From contig NZ_JACRWE010000004.1 in assembly GCF_014323405.1 (NCBI RefSeq), positions 372,001 to 436,000 on the forward strand: a stretch of DNA of 64,000 nt, read 5' to 3'. A model generated the notes under the pieces. The model saw nothing but the letters and a program-made list of their open reading frames with translations, was not told the DNA's origin and did not search any database. Positions within the stretch are counted from its first letter, which is position 1; each line of letters opens with the position of its first letter. The translations under genes were made by a program, and so were the position numbers. Positions 1 to 9,181 of the stretch are shown piece after piece. This stretch comes from Romboutsia faecis (lineage in GTDB: Bacteria > Bacillota > Clostridia > Peptostreptococcales > Peptostreptococcaceae).

Positions 1-929
1 ATAAACAACTTTCTGCTTGGTCAACTACTAATAACTTTGATTTAAAGATATCGAAAAAAGGTAAAGTATTCTTAGGTAAGAAAAAAAGTGATAATTCTAA
101 TCTTGTTAATAAAAGTCACAACAAAGAAAAGAATTATATCCTTAAAGAGGGAATGATAATACAGCCTCTTATAGACTTGGGAGTATTTACGAAAGAAGGA
201 AAAGTAATTAAATCAAAATATGATAAATATAAACAAATAAATAGATTTGTAGAAATAATAGATGATGAAATAAAAAAGAATGATCAAAAAGAGTTAACTA
301 TTTTAGATTTTGGATGTGGAAAATCTTATTTAACATTTGTATTGTATTATTATTTTGTAGAAATTAAAAAGATTAATGTAAAGATGATAGGCTTAGACCT
401 TAAGAAAGATGTAATTAAAAAATGCAATGAAATAGCTGAAAGATATGGATATGAAAATCTTCATTTTGAACTTGGCGATATAAATGGATTTAAATATAAT
501 AATAAAGTGGATATGGTAATTACATTACATGCTTGTGACACAGCTACTGATTATGCCTTATATAATGCTATTAAGTGGAATAGTAAGATGATATTCTCAG
601 TTCCATGTTGTCAGCATGAGTTTAATCATCAAATGAAAACTGATACACTATCTATATTAACTAAGTATGGTATAGTACAAGAAAGAGTAGCAGCCCTTAT
701 GACAGATGCAGCTAGAGCTAATTTACTAGAAGCTGTTGGATACAAAACTCAGCTTTTAGAATTTATAGATATATCACATTCGCCTAAAAATATATTAATT
801 AGAGCTTCAAAGGGAAGTGTAAGTAAAGAGAAAAAAGAGAAAGCATTAAAAGAAATAAATAATTTAATGGATCAATTTAACTTTAGTCCAACTTTATACA
901 ACTTATTAAAAGATGATAACTTAATTTAA
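1..929 (+). CDS. SAM-dependent methyltransferase (Methyltransf_32-like), 5' partial
   Basis: The reading frame is open from base 3 through the first ATG at 153 to the stop at 929, so the gene begins before the window. The residues before that ATG (ending NKEKNYILKEG) run smoothly into the methyltransferase domain, so the ATG at 153 is internal. The domain has a glycine-rich SAM-binding motif (LDFGCGKSYLT), an acidic motif II (GLDLKKDV), then TLHACDTATDYAL and SVPCCQHEF. These fit the Methyltransf_32 group of putative RNA or small-molecule methyltransferases found widely in Firmicutes. The substrate is unknown. A bidirectional terminator follows. The family call is good and the function is not known. 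Confidence 0.75.
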   Translation, partial: KQLSAWSTTNNFDLKISKKGKVFLGKKKSDNSNLVNKSHNKEKNYILKEGMIIQPLIDLGVFTKEGKVIKSKYDKYKQINRFVEIIDDEIKKNDQKELTILDFGCGKSYLTFVLYYYFVEIKKINVKMIGLDLKKDVIKKCNEIAERYGYENLHFELGDINGFKYNNKVDMVITLHACDTATDYALYNAIKWNSKMIFSVPCCQHEFNHQMKTDTLSILTKYGIVQERVAALMTDAARANLLEAVGYKTQLLEFIDISHSPKNILIRASKGSVSKEKKEKALKEINNLMDQFNFSPTLYNLLKDDNLI

Positions 930-940
930 AAATATAAATA

Positions 941-990
941 AAAACCACTTTAAGTAGATTTTAAAATCTTATTTAAAGTGGTTTTTATTA
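941..990. terminator. Bidirectional intrinsic terminator
   Basis: A 13-bp perfect stem (941-953 with 973-985) has A and T runs on its flanks. It lies between two convergent genes, so it can end both the methyltransferase and the symporter transcripts. Confidence 0.85.
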
Positions 991-1004
991 TAAGTTATAT
1001 TAAT

Positions 1005-2195
1005 TTATATGTTTTTAACGCTATCTTGACTAGATATTTTTTTCTTATTTGCAATTCCTGTAAGCATAAGCGATAAAGCACCATCACCTGTAACATTACA
1101 AGCAGTACCAAAACTATCTTGAAGAGCAAATATTGTTAATATAAGTGCTGTTCCAGTCTCATTAAAGGCAAGAACACTAGTTATAAGTCCTAATGAAGCC
1201 ATGACTGTACCACCAGGAACACCAGGAGCACCTATTGCAAATACTCCAAGTAATATTATGAATAAAATCATAGATGACATACTTGGAAGTTGACCATAAA
1301 GTATTTGAGACACAACCATTACAAAGAATACTTCAGTTAGTACTGAACCACAAAGATGTATATTAGAGCAAAGTGGTATAGAGAAATCTAATATATCTTT
1401 TCTTAAAACTTTCGATTTTCTAGCACAGCTTAAAGCTACTGGTAATGTAGCAGCTGAAGACATACTTCCTACGGCTGTTAAGTATGCAGGTCCATAGTAC
1501 TTTATAACTTCTATCGGATTCTTGCCAGATATAGCTCCTCCAATTATGTATAATAGTGAAAGCCATATAAAATGACCGATAAGAACAATAACTATGACTT
1601 TTAAGAATACAGGTAAGTGGTTAGTAATAGAACCTTCATATGCTAATGCGGCAAATGTTGTAGCTATAAAGAATGGTAATATAGGTATTATTATTTTATT
1701 AACTAAGCTTAAAACAATTCCTTGGAATTGATCTAATAATTTTTCAAATAAATCTGCTTTAGTCCAAGTTACAGCAAGTCCTATTATTATAGATAAAAAT
1801 AAAGCACTCATAACAGGCATGACTTGTGGGATATCTAATTTAAATATAAGTTCTGGTAATTCACGTAAAGCTTCAGTTGTAGATTCAATTGATAATTTTG
1901 GTATTAATATGTACCCAAAAATAGCAGAGAATAAAGCTGCTCCTACAGATGATAGATAAGCAAGACCAACAGCATACCCTAATAGTTTAGAAGCATTATT
2001 GTTAAGTTTTGCTATAGATGGTGCTATAAATCCGATGATAATTAATGGAACTGCAAAAAATATGACTTGCCCTAAGATGTATTTTAATGTAACTACGATG
2101 TTCATAAATCCTTCAAATGAATAAAATCCAATTAAAAGTCCTAAAGTAACTGCTAGTACTAGCTTAAAAATTAAGCTATCAAATAATTTTTTCAT
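1005..2195 (-). CDS. Dicarboxylate/amino acid:cation symporter (DAACS family)
   Basis: A membrane protein of about 396 residues of the sodium:dicarboxylate symporter family (PF00375), which takes up acidic or small neutral amino acids or dicarboxylates with Na+ or H+. Visible family marks are the serine-rich hairpin 1 motif SMSSAATLPVAL, the glycine-rich hairpin 2 GAPGVPGGTV, and the C-terminal substrate motif with CNVTGDGAL. About eight membrane segments are evident. An upstream in-frame ATG at 2213 exists, but its first codons form the Shine-Dalgarno AAGGGGAG of the ATG at 2195, so I use 2195. Substrate cannot be told from sequence. It is a single gene, divergent from the dCMP deaminase gene. 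Confidence 0.88.
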   Translation of the reverse strand: MKKLFDSLIFKLVLAVTLGLLIGFYSFEGFMNIVVTLKYILGQVIFFAVPLIIIGFIAPSIAKLNNNASKLLGYAVGLAYLSSVGAALFSAIFGYILIPKLSIESTTEALRELPELIFKLDIPQVMPVMSALFLSIIIGLAVTWTKADLFEKLLDQFQGIVLSLVNKIIIPILPFFIATTFAALAYEGSITNHLPVFLKVIVIVLIGHFIWLSLLYIIGGAISGKNPIEVIKYYGPAYLTAVGSMSSAATLPVALSCARKSKVLRKDILDFSIPLCSNIHLCGSVLTEVFFVMVVSQILYGQLPSMSSMILFIILLGVFAIGAPGVPGGTVMASLGLITSVLAFNETGTALILTIFALQDSFGTACNVTGDGALSLMLTGIANKKKISSQDSVKNI

Positions 2196-2280
2196 GTTAA
2201 AGCTCCCCTTCATTTAAAATAATAAATAAGATATAGCATTGATGTGAAAAATAGAAGTAATACTAGCTACATAAAAAGTT

Positions 2281-2314
2281 TAACATTTGTTATCTTAATA
2301 TTCAACAAATGTTA
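2281..2314. repeat. 11-bp inverted repeat in the divergent intergenic region
   Basis: TAACATTTGTT at 2281-2291 is repeated inverted as AACAAATGTTA at 2304-2314. It lies about 85 bp upstream of the symporter start and could be an operator or a leader hairpin. No cognate regulator is adjacent. Confidence 0.45.
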
Positions 2315-2321
2315 TAATAAA

Positions 2322-2360
2322 AAAATAATATATAAATAAATACTATTTATATATTATTTT
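2322..2360. repeat. 16-bp perfect AT-only inverted repeat before the dCMP deaminase gene
   Basis: Arms 2322-2337 and 2345-2360 are exact reverse complements around a 7-base loop. The arms contain only A and T. The repeat sits about 30 bp upstream of the start codon at 2391, so it could be a leader hairpin or overlap the promoter. Confidence 0.5.
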
Positions 2361-2390
2361 ATTGAATACTAACAGTTATGGAGGATGTAA

Positions 2391-2873
2391 ATGAAAAGAG
2401 AAGATTATATTTCTTGGAATGATTATTTTATGGGAATTGCTATACTTTCTGGAATGAGAAGTAAAGATCCATCAACTCAGGTAGGAGCTTGTGTAGTTGA
2501 TAAAGATAATAGAATTGTATCAATAGGATACAATGGATTTATTAATGGATGTAGTGACGATGATTTTCCTTGGAGTAGAGAAGGAGAATTTTTAGATACA
2601 AAATATCCATATGTAGTTCATGCGGAACAAAATGCTATTCTTAATGCAAGAGGGAAATCACTTGAAGGATGTAGAATATATGTAAATCTTTTTCCATGTC
2701 ATGAATGTGCTAGAAATATTATACAATCAGGGATAAGAGAAGTTTACTACCTTAGTGATAAATATGCGGAAACAGACTCTATAAAAGCATCAAAATATAT
2801 GTTTGAAAAATCAGGAGTAAAATTAGTACAGTTATCTCCAGAAGTAGAAAAAATCGAAATAAAATTAAAATAA
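2391..2873 (+). CDS. dCMP deaminase (ComEB-like)
   Basis: A 160-residue zinc-dependent cytidine/deoxycytidylate deaminase, which converts dCMP to dUMP to feed thymidylate synthesis. The zinc and proton-transfer residues are H77 and E79 in the HAE motif and C103 and C106 in PCHEC. The length matches the usual 150-165 residues of bacterial dCMP deaminases. Shine-Dalgarno GGAGG precedes the ATG. It stands alone and is followed at once by a terminator. It is not part of a competence operon here, so I do not use the comE name. Confidence 0.9.
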   Translation: MKREDYISWNDYFMGIAILSGMRSKDPSTQVGACVVDKDNRIVSIGYNGFINGCSDDDFPWSREGEFLDTKYPYVVHAEQNAILNARGKSLEGCRIYVNLFPCHECARNIIQSGIREVYYLSDKYAETDSIKASKYMFEKSGVKLVQLSPEVEKIEIKLK

Positions 2874-2874
2874 G

Positions 2875-2900
2875 ACTCTCATATATTGAGAGTTTTTTTG
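2875..2900 (+). terminator. Intrinsic terminator of the dCMP deaminase gene
   Basis: A 7-bp stem ACTCTCA/TGAGAGT with a 5-base loop is followed by a run of seven T. Confidence 0.85.
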
Positions 2901-2952
2901 TTAAAATTTACTATGAATAATCAAAATACTTTTAAAAAAATAATAAAAATGG

Positions 2953-2984
2953 TAAAATTAACAAGAACCGACCAGTCGGTCAGA
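2953..2984 (+). promoter_or_regulatory. TetR-type operator before the RND efflux gene
   Basis: AACCGACCAGTCGGTCAG (2967-2984) contains the inverted repeat ACCGAC/GTCGGT around a 2-bp centre, the usual look of TetR-family operators. A -10-like TAAAAT lies at 2953-2958, so the repeat covers the expected transcription start. The TetR gene at 6656 is in the same operon and is the probable ligand-responsive repressor. That pairing is inference. Confidence 0.7.
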
Positions 2985-3011
2985 TGAAAGATATTTTGGG
3001 GAGGAAAGTAG

Positions 3012-6000
3012 ATGTTTTCAAAATTTAGTGTAAAAAAGCCATTAACCATATTTGTATCTGTAATACTTACTGTAATTTTAGGAATAGTATCATTTACAGG
3101 TATGACGACAGATTTATTGCCAAAAATGGATTTACCATATGTAGTGGTAATTACAACATATCCAGGTGCAAGTCCAGAAAAGGTTGAATTAGGAGTTACG
3201 AAACCATTAGAAAAGGTACTGGCTACTACAAGTGGAATAGAAAATATAGATAGTGTTTCAAGTGAAAACTCAAGTATGATTATTCTTGAATTCAGTCAAG
3301 AGATGAACATGGATAGTGCAATGATAGATTTGAGCGGTAAAATTGATCTTGTAAAATCCCAACTGGATGAAGAGGTTGGATCACCAATGCTTATGAAGCT
3401 TAATCCAGATATGATGCCAATAATGGTAGCAAGTGTTGACGTAGATGGATTAGATATAAAAGAAGTATCTAAGTATGTAAAAGATGAAGTTATACCGGAG
3501 TTCGAAAGAATAGATGGAGTAGCTTCTGTAGATACAATGGGGATATTAGAAGAAAGCATCGGTATAACATTGGATAATGAAAAAATTGATGCTATCAATA
3601 ATAAAGTTCTTAAATCAATTGATTCAAAATTAGCAGAAACTAAATCTCAATTAGATAGTGCTAAAGCACAGATAAAAGAAGGTAAAGATGTATTAGCAAA
3701 GGAGAGTAAGAGTAAGACAGAGGAGTTAATCAATGGAGGAAATGCTCTTGAAGAAGGTAAGGATCAAATAAAAAATGCTATTAATAATTTACCACAATTA
3801 CAAAAAGATTTAGAAACTCAAAGAAAAGATTTAGTATTAAAAAAAGATGCTCTTAATTGGGTAATAGAACAACAGGAACAAGCTGGTATACCTGTAACTG
3901 AAGAACAACAAGCAGCGTTAAGCCAATTTGAAGAGGGAATAAAGTCTATCGATAAAGGTATAGAAGATATAAAAAGTCAAAAGCCTACTTTAGAAAGTAG
4001 TTTAAAAGATATAATAGAGAAGCAAAAACAATTAGAAATGGGTAAAGTTGTACTGAATCAAGAGCTTACTAAAGCCTCTTTGAATCTTTCAAATAGTGAA
4101 GCTCAACTAGAAGAGTCTATTAAGAAATTTGAAGAATCTAGAGATGAGGCATATAAAAATGCGAATATAAGCGGTATGCTTACAAAAGATACTATAAGTA
4201 AAATTTTAATGGCTCAGAACTTCTCTATGCCAGCTGGATATATTTCGCAAGACGGAAATGAGTACATAGTAAAAATAGGAGATAAAGTAAAGGATATAAA
4301 AGAATTAGAAAATCTAGTACTTTTCAACATAGATGTAGCCGGTATAGGTGATATTAAATTAAAAGATGTAGCTAAGGTTGACATGATTGATAATTCGGAT
4401 GATATGTACGCTAAGATCAATGGAAATGATGGGATAATTCTAACTTTCCAAAAACAAAGTACAGCGTCAACATCTGAAGTTTCAAATAAAATAAATAAGA
4501 CTATAGAAACTCTTACAGAAGAAAATAAGGAGATGCACATAACAGCTTTACAAGACCAGGGGATATATATTGATTTGGTTGTAAACTCTGTATTAAATAA
4601 CCTTGTGTTAGGAGGTATATTAGCTGTAATTATATTATTTGTATTCTTAAAAAGTGTAAAACCAACAATAATAATAGCATTTAGTATACCAATAAGTTTA
4701 TTATTCGCATTAACATTAATGTATTTTAGTGGAATTACATTGAATATGATTTCATTGTCTGGTTTAGCTCTTGGAGTAGGTATGCTAGTTGATAATAGTA
4801 TAGTTGTTATTGAAAATACAGCTAGATTAAGAAATAAGGGTATGAATGTTGCAACAGCATCAGTAAAAGGTGCTAGTCAAGTTGCAGGAGCTATATTTGC
4901 ATCTACATTAACTACTGTGTGCGTATTCTTACCGATTGTGTTTACTAAGGGTATAGCAAGACAGCTATTTGAAGATATGGGACTAACAATAGCATACTCT
5001 TTATTAGCAAGTTTAATAGTAGCATTAACATTAGTGCCAGCAATGTTCTCAACTATGAATATTGACCCTAAAGAAAAAGAAGATAAACTCTTTGATAAGA
5101 TTATATATTTATACGAAAAATTACTAAAAAATAGTTTGAAACATAAGTTTATAGTTTTAACTTTAGCAGTAATTTTACTTATATCAAGCACATTATTGGT
5201 TATAGCAAAAGGTACTACACTAATGCCTACTAGTGATAGTACCCAGATTTCAGTATCAATGGAAATGCCAAAAGACTCAACACAAGAAGATTCTAGAAAT
5301 ATGAGTGATAAAATAATTGATAAATTAACAACTATTGATGATATAGAAACTGTAGGGGCAATTGAATCTAGTGGTGGAATGATGAGTAGTATGTCAGGTA
5401 GTGGTAATATATCATTTTATGTCTTACTAAAGGAAGATAAAAAGTTAACTAGTCAAGAAATTGGAGATTTGATAACAGAAAAAACATCAGATTTAGATTG
5501 TAAAATAAGTGTAAATACATCGACAATGGACATGTCAGCCTTAGGAGGATCTGGAGTAGAGATTATTATAAAAGGTAAGGACTTAGATAAATTAAAAGAA
5601 ATTAGTAATGAGGTTTCAGAGATAGTAAGTAGTGTAGAAGGAACAATAGATGTATCTAATGGATTAGAAGATGCAGACAAAGAAACTCGTATAATTGTTA
5701 ATAAAAATAGTGCAATGAAGCATGGATTAACAGTAGCTCAAGTTTATCAAGAACTTTCATCAGCATTAAAAGATGAAACTGCGGCAACTACATTAGAGCT
5801 TGAAGATAATGATTATCCTGTAGTTTTAATAAATAGTGATGAGGATAAATTAAAAAAATCTAACTTAGAAAACTTTACTATAACAGTAAATAAAGATGGA
5901 GAAGAAGAAAAAGTAAAAATAAGTGATATAGCAATAATAAAAGAAGAAGAAAGTTTATCTTCAATAAGCCATAAGAGTCAGAATAGAAGTATTTCTGTAA

Positions 6001-6656
6001 CAGCAGGAATTGATAGTAGACATAATATTGGTCTTGTAAGTAAAGATATTGAAGAAAAGCTAAAAGGTTATGATTTACCTGATGGATATAGTATTGATAT
6101 GGGAGGCGAGCAAGAATCTATAAATAGTGCCTTTGGTGATTTAATTAAAATGATTACCTTAGCAATTGTATTTATATATTTAATAATGGTTGCTCAATTC
6201 CAATCATTATTATCTCCGTTTATAGTGTTGTTTACAATTCCATTAGCATTTACAGGAGGATTCTTGGGGCTGCTTATTACTGGTACTGAGTTAAGTATGA
6301 TATCCCTTCTTGGATTCTTAATACTTTCTGGTATAGTAGTTAACAATGGTATAGTATTCGTAGATTATGTTAATCAATTAAGATTAGATGGAATGAATAA
6401 GAAAGAAGCATTAGTATTAGCGGGTAAAACTAGAATTAGACCGATATTAATGACTGCCCTTACAACAATACTAGGTTTATCGACTATGGCTCTTGGAGTT
6501 GGCATGGGAGCAGACTTAATGCAACCTATGGCTATTGTTACAATCGGAGGATTAAGTTATGCTACAATCTTGACACTATTTATAGTTCCTATAATGTATG
6601 ATATACTACATCGTAGAAAACTAAAGAAGATAGTTATAGAGGAGGATGAGATGTAG
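3012..6656 (+). CDS. RND (HAE1-type) efflux transporter with long coiled-coil insertion
   Basis: A 1214-residue pump of the AcrB/SwrC family, proton-driven export of hydrophobic compounds or lipids. TM1 lies near residues 9-31. The TM4 proton-relay motif reads GMLVDNSIVVIEN, with one aspartate (D594) where AcrB has two. The C-terminal half repeats the RND fold (FIYLIMVAQFQSLLSPFIV). Residues about 196-388 form a long charged, glutamine- and lysine-rich helical hairpin inserted in the porter region, which makes the protein some 150 residues longer than AcrB-type pumps. No periplasmic adaptor gene is present, as expected for a Gram-positive. It is translationally coupled to the downstream tetR. 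Shine-Dalgarno GGGGAGG precedes the ATG. Confidence 0.9.
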   Translation: MFSKFSVKKPLTIFVSVILTVILGIVSFTGMTTDLLPKMDLPYVVVITTYPGASPEKVELGVTKPLEKVLATTSGIENIDSVSSENSSMIILEFSQEMNMDSAMIDLSGKIDLVKSQLDEEVGSPMLMKLNPDMMPIMVASVDVDGLDIKEVSKYVKDEVIPEFERIDGVASVDTMGILEESIGITLDNEKIDAINNKVLKSIDSKLAETKSQLDSAKAQIKEGKDVLAKESKSKTEELINGGNALEEGKDQIKNAINNLPQLQKDLETQRKDLVLKKDALNWVIEQQEQAGIPVTEEQQAALSQFEEGIKSIDKGIEDIKSQKPTLESSLKDIIEKQKQLEMGKVVLNQELTKASLNLSNSEAQLEESIKKFEESRDEAYKNANISGMLTKDTISKILMAQNFSMPAGYISQDGNEYIVKIGDKVKDIKELENLVLFNIDVAGIGDIKLKDVAKVDMIDNSDDMYAKINGNDGIILTFQKQSTASTSEVSNKINKTIETLTEENKEMHITALQDQGIYIDLVVNSVLNNLVLGGILAVIILFVFLKSVKPTIIIAFSIPISLLFALTLMYFSGITLNMISLSGLALGVGMLVDNSIVVIENTARLRNKGMNVATASVKGASQVAGAIFASTLTTVCVFLPIVFTKGIARQLFEDMGLTIAYSLLASLIVALTLVPAMFSTMNIDPKEKEDKLFDKIIYLYEKLLKNSLKHKFIVLTLAVILLISSTLLVIAKGTTLMPTSDSTQISVSMEMPKDSTQEDSRNMSDKIIDKLTTIDDIETVGAIESSGGMMSSMSGSGNISFYVLLKEDKKLTSQEIGDLITEKTSDLDCKISVNTSTMDMSALGGSGVEIIIKGKDLDKLKEISNEVSEIVSSVEGTIDVSNGLEDADKETRIIVNKNSAMKHGLTVAQVYQELSSALKDETAATTLELEDNDYPVVLINSDEDKLKKSNLENFTITVNKDGEEEKVKISDIAIIKEEESLSSISHKSQNRSISVTAGIDSRHNIGLVSKDIEEKLKGYDLPDGYSIDMGGEQESINSAFGDLIKMITLAIVFIYLIMVAQFQSLLSPFIVLFTIPLAFTGGFLGLLITGTELSMISLLGFLILSGIVVNNGIVFVDYVNQLRLDGMNKKEALVLAGKTRIRPILMTALTTILGLSTMALGVGMGADLMQPMAIVTIGGLSYATILTLFIVPIMYDILHRRKLKKIVIEEDEM

Positions 6657-7264
6657 TGAAAGGCAATCTGCACTCTGAGAAAGAAATATTAATATTTAAT
6701 GGTGTTATGAAACTCATGAATGAAGGCGTTAATATACATACTATAAAAGTAGCAGATATTGCTAAATCAGTTGGTATAGGAAAAGGTACTGTGTATGAAT
6801 ATTTTAAGTCTAAAGATGAGTTGTTAGAAAAATCTTTAATTTATTATATGAACTTAAGTATCAACAAAGCTATAGAAAAAATAGATAATGCAAATGGATT
6901 TAAAGAAAAAATATATACTATGCTAGAAATAGCTAAATGTAATGTCCAAGATTTTAATTCTGGAAATGGATTTTTATTCTCTAATATGGGGTCGTGTGAA
7001 TTTGCATATCTAATGAAATCGGAGAATGAAGATTTTAAATATAGAGAAAATATTATAAATGAAAGTATTGAAAATGTAGTATTAGTAGGTATAAAAGAAC
7101 AAGTTATTAAAGGCCAAAATAATAAAGAATATGAAAATCTGGTGATTAAAAGCGCTATAATAGGGTTTGCAAATGCTCTTTATTGTAGTAAATTTACAAC
7201 AGAAAATGATATATATGAATTAAAAGAAAAATCATATAAATTAATTATTAAAGGATTAAACTAA
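6656..7264 (+). CDS. TetR/AcrR family regulator of the efflux operon
   Basis: A 202-residue regulator. Its N-terminal helix-turn-helix (IKVADIAKSVGIGKGTVYEYFKSK... around residues 25-55) is typical of TetR proteins, and the remainder is a variable helical ligand domain. The start is GTG at 6656, overlapping the stop of the efflux gene by one base, with AGAGGAGG upstream, so translation is coupled. It most likely binds the palindrome at 2967-2984 and so represses its own operon, released by a pump substrate. Autoregulation is inference from position. Confidence 0.88.
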   Translation: MKGNLHSEKEILIFNGVMKLMNEGVNIHTIKVADIAKSVGIGKGTVYEYFKSKDELLEKSLIYYMNLSINKAIEKIDNANGFKEKIYTMLEIAKCNVQDFNSGNGFLFSNMGSCEFAYLMKSENEDFKYRENIINESIENVVLVGIKEQVIKGQNNKEYENLVIKSAIIGFANALYCSKFTTENDIYELKEKSYKLIIKGLN

Positions 7265-7271
7265 TTATAAG

Positions 7272-7320
7272 GGTACTATCTTAAATTATGTCAATAAGTA
7301 ATTTGAGATAGTACCTTTTA
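7272..7320 (+). terminator. Intrinsic terminator after the RND-tetR operon
   Basis: A 15-bp stem with one wobble (7272-7286 with 7301-7315) is followed by a short T run. Confidence 0.8.
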
Positions 7321-7413
7321 TTGATAAGATTAGTATTTGGAAAAATATAGATTAAATTTAAGATTTATATTATTATATATATATAATAGGCTAAGGGGGA
7401 AGTAGTCACTGGT

Positions 7414-7950
7414 ATGGAGGATACAGATTTTTATTATAATACTTTAAAAAAAATATTAAATTGCAATTTAGATATGCTAACTGAGGAAGAAATTGTTGAG
7501 TTAGCTAAAAAATATGGAGAAATTCAAAATGAGTGTATCTTAAATGATAATTTAGAAGAATATCTAGATTTACTAGTTAAGATTGAGAAAAAAATTATAG
7601 ATAAAGAACTAGATTTTCTATTAATTAAAGAGCAATATATAATAAATCTAATGGATTTAGCACGTATAAAACGTGACAAAGGTAAAAATGATGAAGCTGC
7701 AGAATTATATTGGGAAATCTTAAGTAAGGATAGTAAAGAACACTTAAGTGATAGAAATTATATTATTGCAAACTTGATAGAATTAGGGAAAGATGTAACT
7801 TTAGTTTTAGAAGAAATTGAAAAATATAAAAGTGATTTTAGATATAGAGATATATTAGAAGAATACAAAAAGAAGAATTTTAGTAAAGTTAAATTGGAAC
7901 TTTTAAATATATTTGAAGAAAATATAGAAAAATTAGAAAAAACCCTATAG
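7414..7950 (+). CDS. Hypothetical helical (TPR-like) protein
   Basis: 178 residues, rich in Lys, Glu, Leu and Ile, predicted almost entirely helical. The spacing in ARIKRDKGKNDEAAELYWEI resembles a tetratricopeptide helix pair, so a protein-protein interaction role is possible. No catalytic motif, signal peptide or membrane segment is visible. The Shine-Dalgarno AAGGGGGA lies 13 bases before the ATG, which is long but is the only good choice. I do not recognise a family. The terminator overlaps its stop codon. Confidence 0.6.
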   Translation: MEDTDFYYNTLKKILNCNLDMLTEEEIVELAKKYGEIQNECILNDNLEEYLDLLVKIEKKIIDKELDFLLIKEQYIINLMDLARIKRDKGKNDEAAELYWEILSKDSKEHLSDRNYIIANLIELGKDVTLVLEEIEKYKSDFRYRDILEEYKKKNFSKVKLELLNIFEENIEKLEKTL

Positions 7951-7965
7951 TGGGTTTTTTTATTT
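7937..7965. terminator. Bidirectional intrinsic terminator
   Basis: AAAAAACCC pairs with GGGTTTTTT (7937-7945 with 7952-7960), with T and A runs on either side, between convergent genes. The left arm contains the last codons of the hypothetical gene. Confidence 0.75.
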
Positions 7966-8418
7966 TTATTTAGTTTTATTTGAGCTAAGTCTAATTAATT
8001 TATGTAAATTAAAGTTTCTAAATAAAGTAGATATAAGAATGACACCTAGAGCTAAAGCTCCAGCACTCGCTAATGTATTTGTACCAAAGTCAAGGGCTTT
8101 TATATAGTCACCTTTTAAAAATTCAAATAAGGTGTTATAAACACCATAACCAGGTACAAGCGGTATTAAGCAACATACACTAAGTATTGTAGCTGGAGTC
8201 ATATATATTCTTGCGCAAATTTCGCAATAAATACTGAATACTACAGCTGAAATAAATAATGAAGAACTATCTCCTAGGCCATAATTTAAACATACTTTAT
8301 AAACAAACCATCCTAATGCACCGCCAATTCCAGCAACGTATAAATATTTACCTTTAACATTGAAAAGAATTCCAAAACTAAAAGCAGCAAAAAAGGATGC
8401 TATAATTTCAATTAGCAT
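7966..8418 (-). CDS. yjjB: Threonine/serine exporter, YjjB-type (ThrE_2) subunit
   Basis: A 150-residue membrane protein with four or five hydrophobic segments, matching the short C-terminal half of ThrE-type exporters (PF12821). Characteristic stretches are IGGALGWFVYKVC and CCLIPLVPGYGVYNTL. It begins one base after the stop of the YjjP-type gene and has its own Shine-Dalgarno. The pair equals one split ThrE protein. In the related E. coli system the two halves export succinate; in actinobacteria fused ThrE exports Thr and Ser. Which applies here is not decidable from sequence. Confidence 0.8.
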   Translation of the reverse strand: MLIEIIASFFAAFSFGILFNVKGKYLYVAGIGGALGWFVYKVCLNYGLGDSSSLFISAVVFSIYCEICARIYMTPATILSVCCLIPLVPGYGVYNTLFEFLKGDYIKALDFGTNTLASAGALALGVILISTLFRNFNLHKLIRLSSNKTK

Positions 8419-8419
8419 A

Positions 8420-9181
8420 TTACATTCCTCCTAACTTTAGGTATAGATGAAGAACAGATCCAGTTCCAACTGCTGTAGATATACCTATAAATAGTGCTTC
8501 TGCAGCTTTAGATAAACCAGCTAATAATTGACCTTCTAGTATATCTCTAATAGAATTAGTAAGAGACAGTCCTGGTACTAAAAGCATTATACTACCAGCA
8601 ACAACTTTGTTTAAATCAGCAATAATACCTAAGTTTAGAAGCAATATAGAATAGATAGAAATTAATGCTCCACAAATACTATTAATAAAAAATTCATTTA
8701 AAGAGGATTTATTTAAAAATAATGATAGCGATTTTGTTAAAATTCCAATAATAAAAGCACCGATAAAATCAATTATTCCACCACCAAATAAAACTGCAAA
8801 TGTAGATGTTGCGACACCTGAATATAATAGGGTAGTTTTAATAGAATAAGAGTCATCTTTACATAATTTTTCTAATTCTTTTTCACAAAACTCAATACTA
8901 GGTCTTTTTTTATAGATTGTTCGAGATAAAGAGTTTATATTGTGGACCTTATTTAAATCTATACTTCTAGAACTAATTCTTTTAACTACTGAATATATTT
9001 TACCATCCATTATAATAGATACCATTACTGCAGTAGGGGACGCAAAAACATCAACATCATCAACTGAAAATGATTGACACATTCTAGTTATTGTCTCTTC
9101 AACTCTATAAGTTTCTCCACCACTTTGGAGCATAATTTTACCTGCGTTAGAGGAAAAATTGAGAATTCTATTTATATCCAT
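8420..9181 (-). CDS. yjjP: Threonine/serine exporter, YjjP-type (ThrE) subunit
   Basis: A 253-residue protein with a soluble N-terminal region of about 110 residues, containing the family mark MLQSGGETYRVEETI near the start and VFASPTAVMVSI, and then five hydrophobic segments, as in PF06738. The start is the ATG at 9181 preceded by AAAGGTGG. An upstream in-frame GTG at 9190 lies inside that Shine-Dalgarno and is rejected. It is the first gene of a two-gene operon with the YjjB-type subunit, with which it should form one transporter. Confidence 0.82.
   Translation of the reverse strand: MDINRILNFSSNAGKIMLQSGGETYRVEETITRMCQSFSVDDVDVFASPTAVMVSIIMDGKIYSVVKRISSRSIDLNKVHNINSLSRTIYKKRPSIEFCEKELEKLCKDDSYSIKTTLLYSGVATSTFAVLFGGGIIDFIGAFIIGILTKSLSLFLNKSSLNEFFINSICGALISIYSILLLNLGIIADLNKVVAGSIMLLVPGLSLTNSIRDILEGQLLAGLSKAAEALFIGISTAVGTGSVLHLYLKLGGM

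Noticed and set aside
153..929. Complete methyltransferase gene starting at the ATG at 153
   Set aside because: The same frame stays open to the window edge with family-like residues before the ATG, so the gene is cut by the window.
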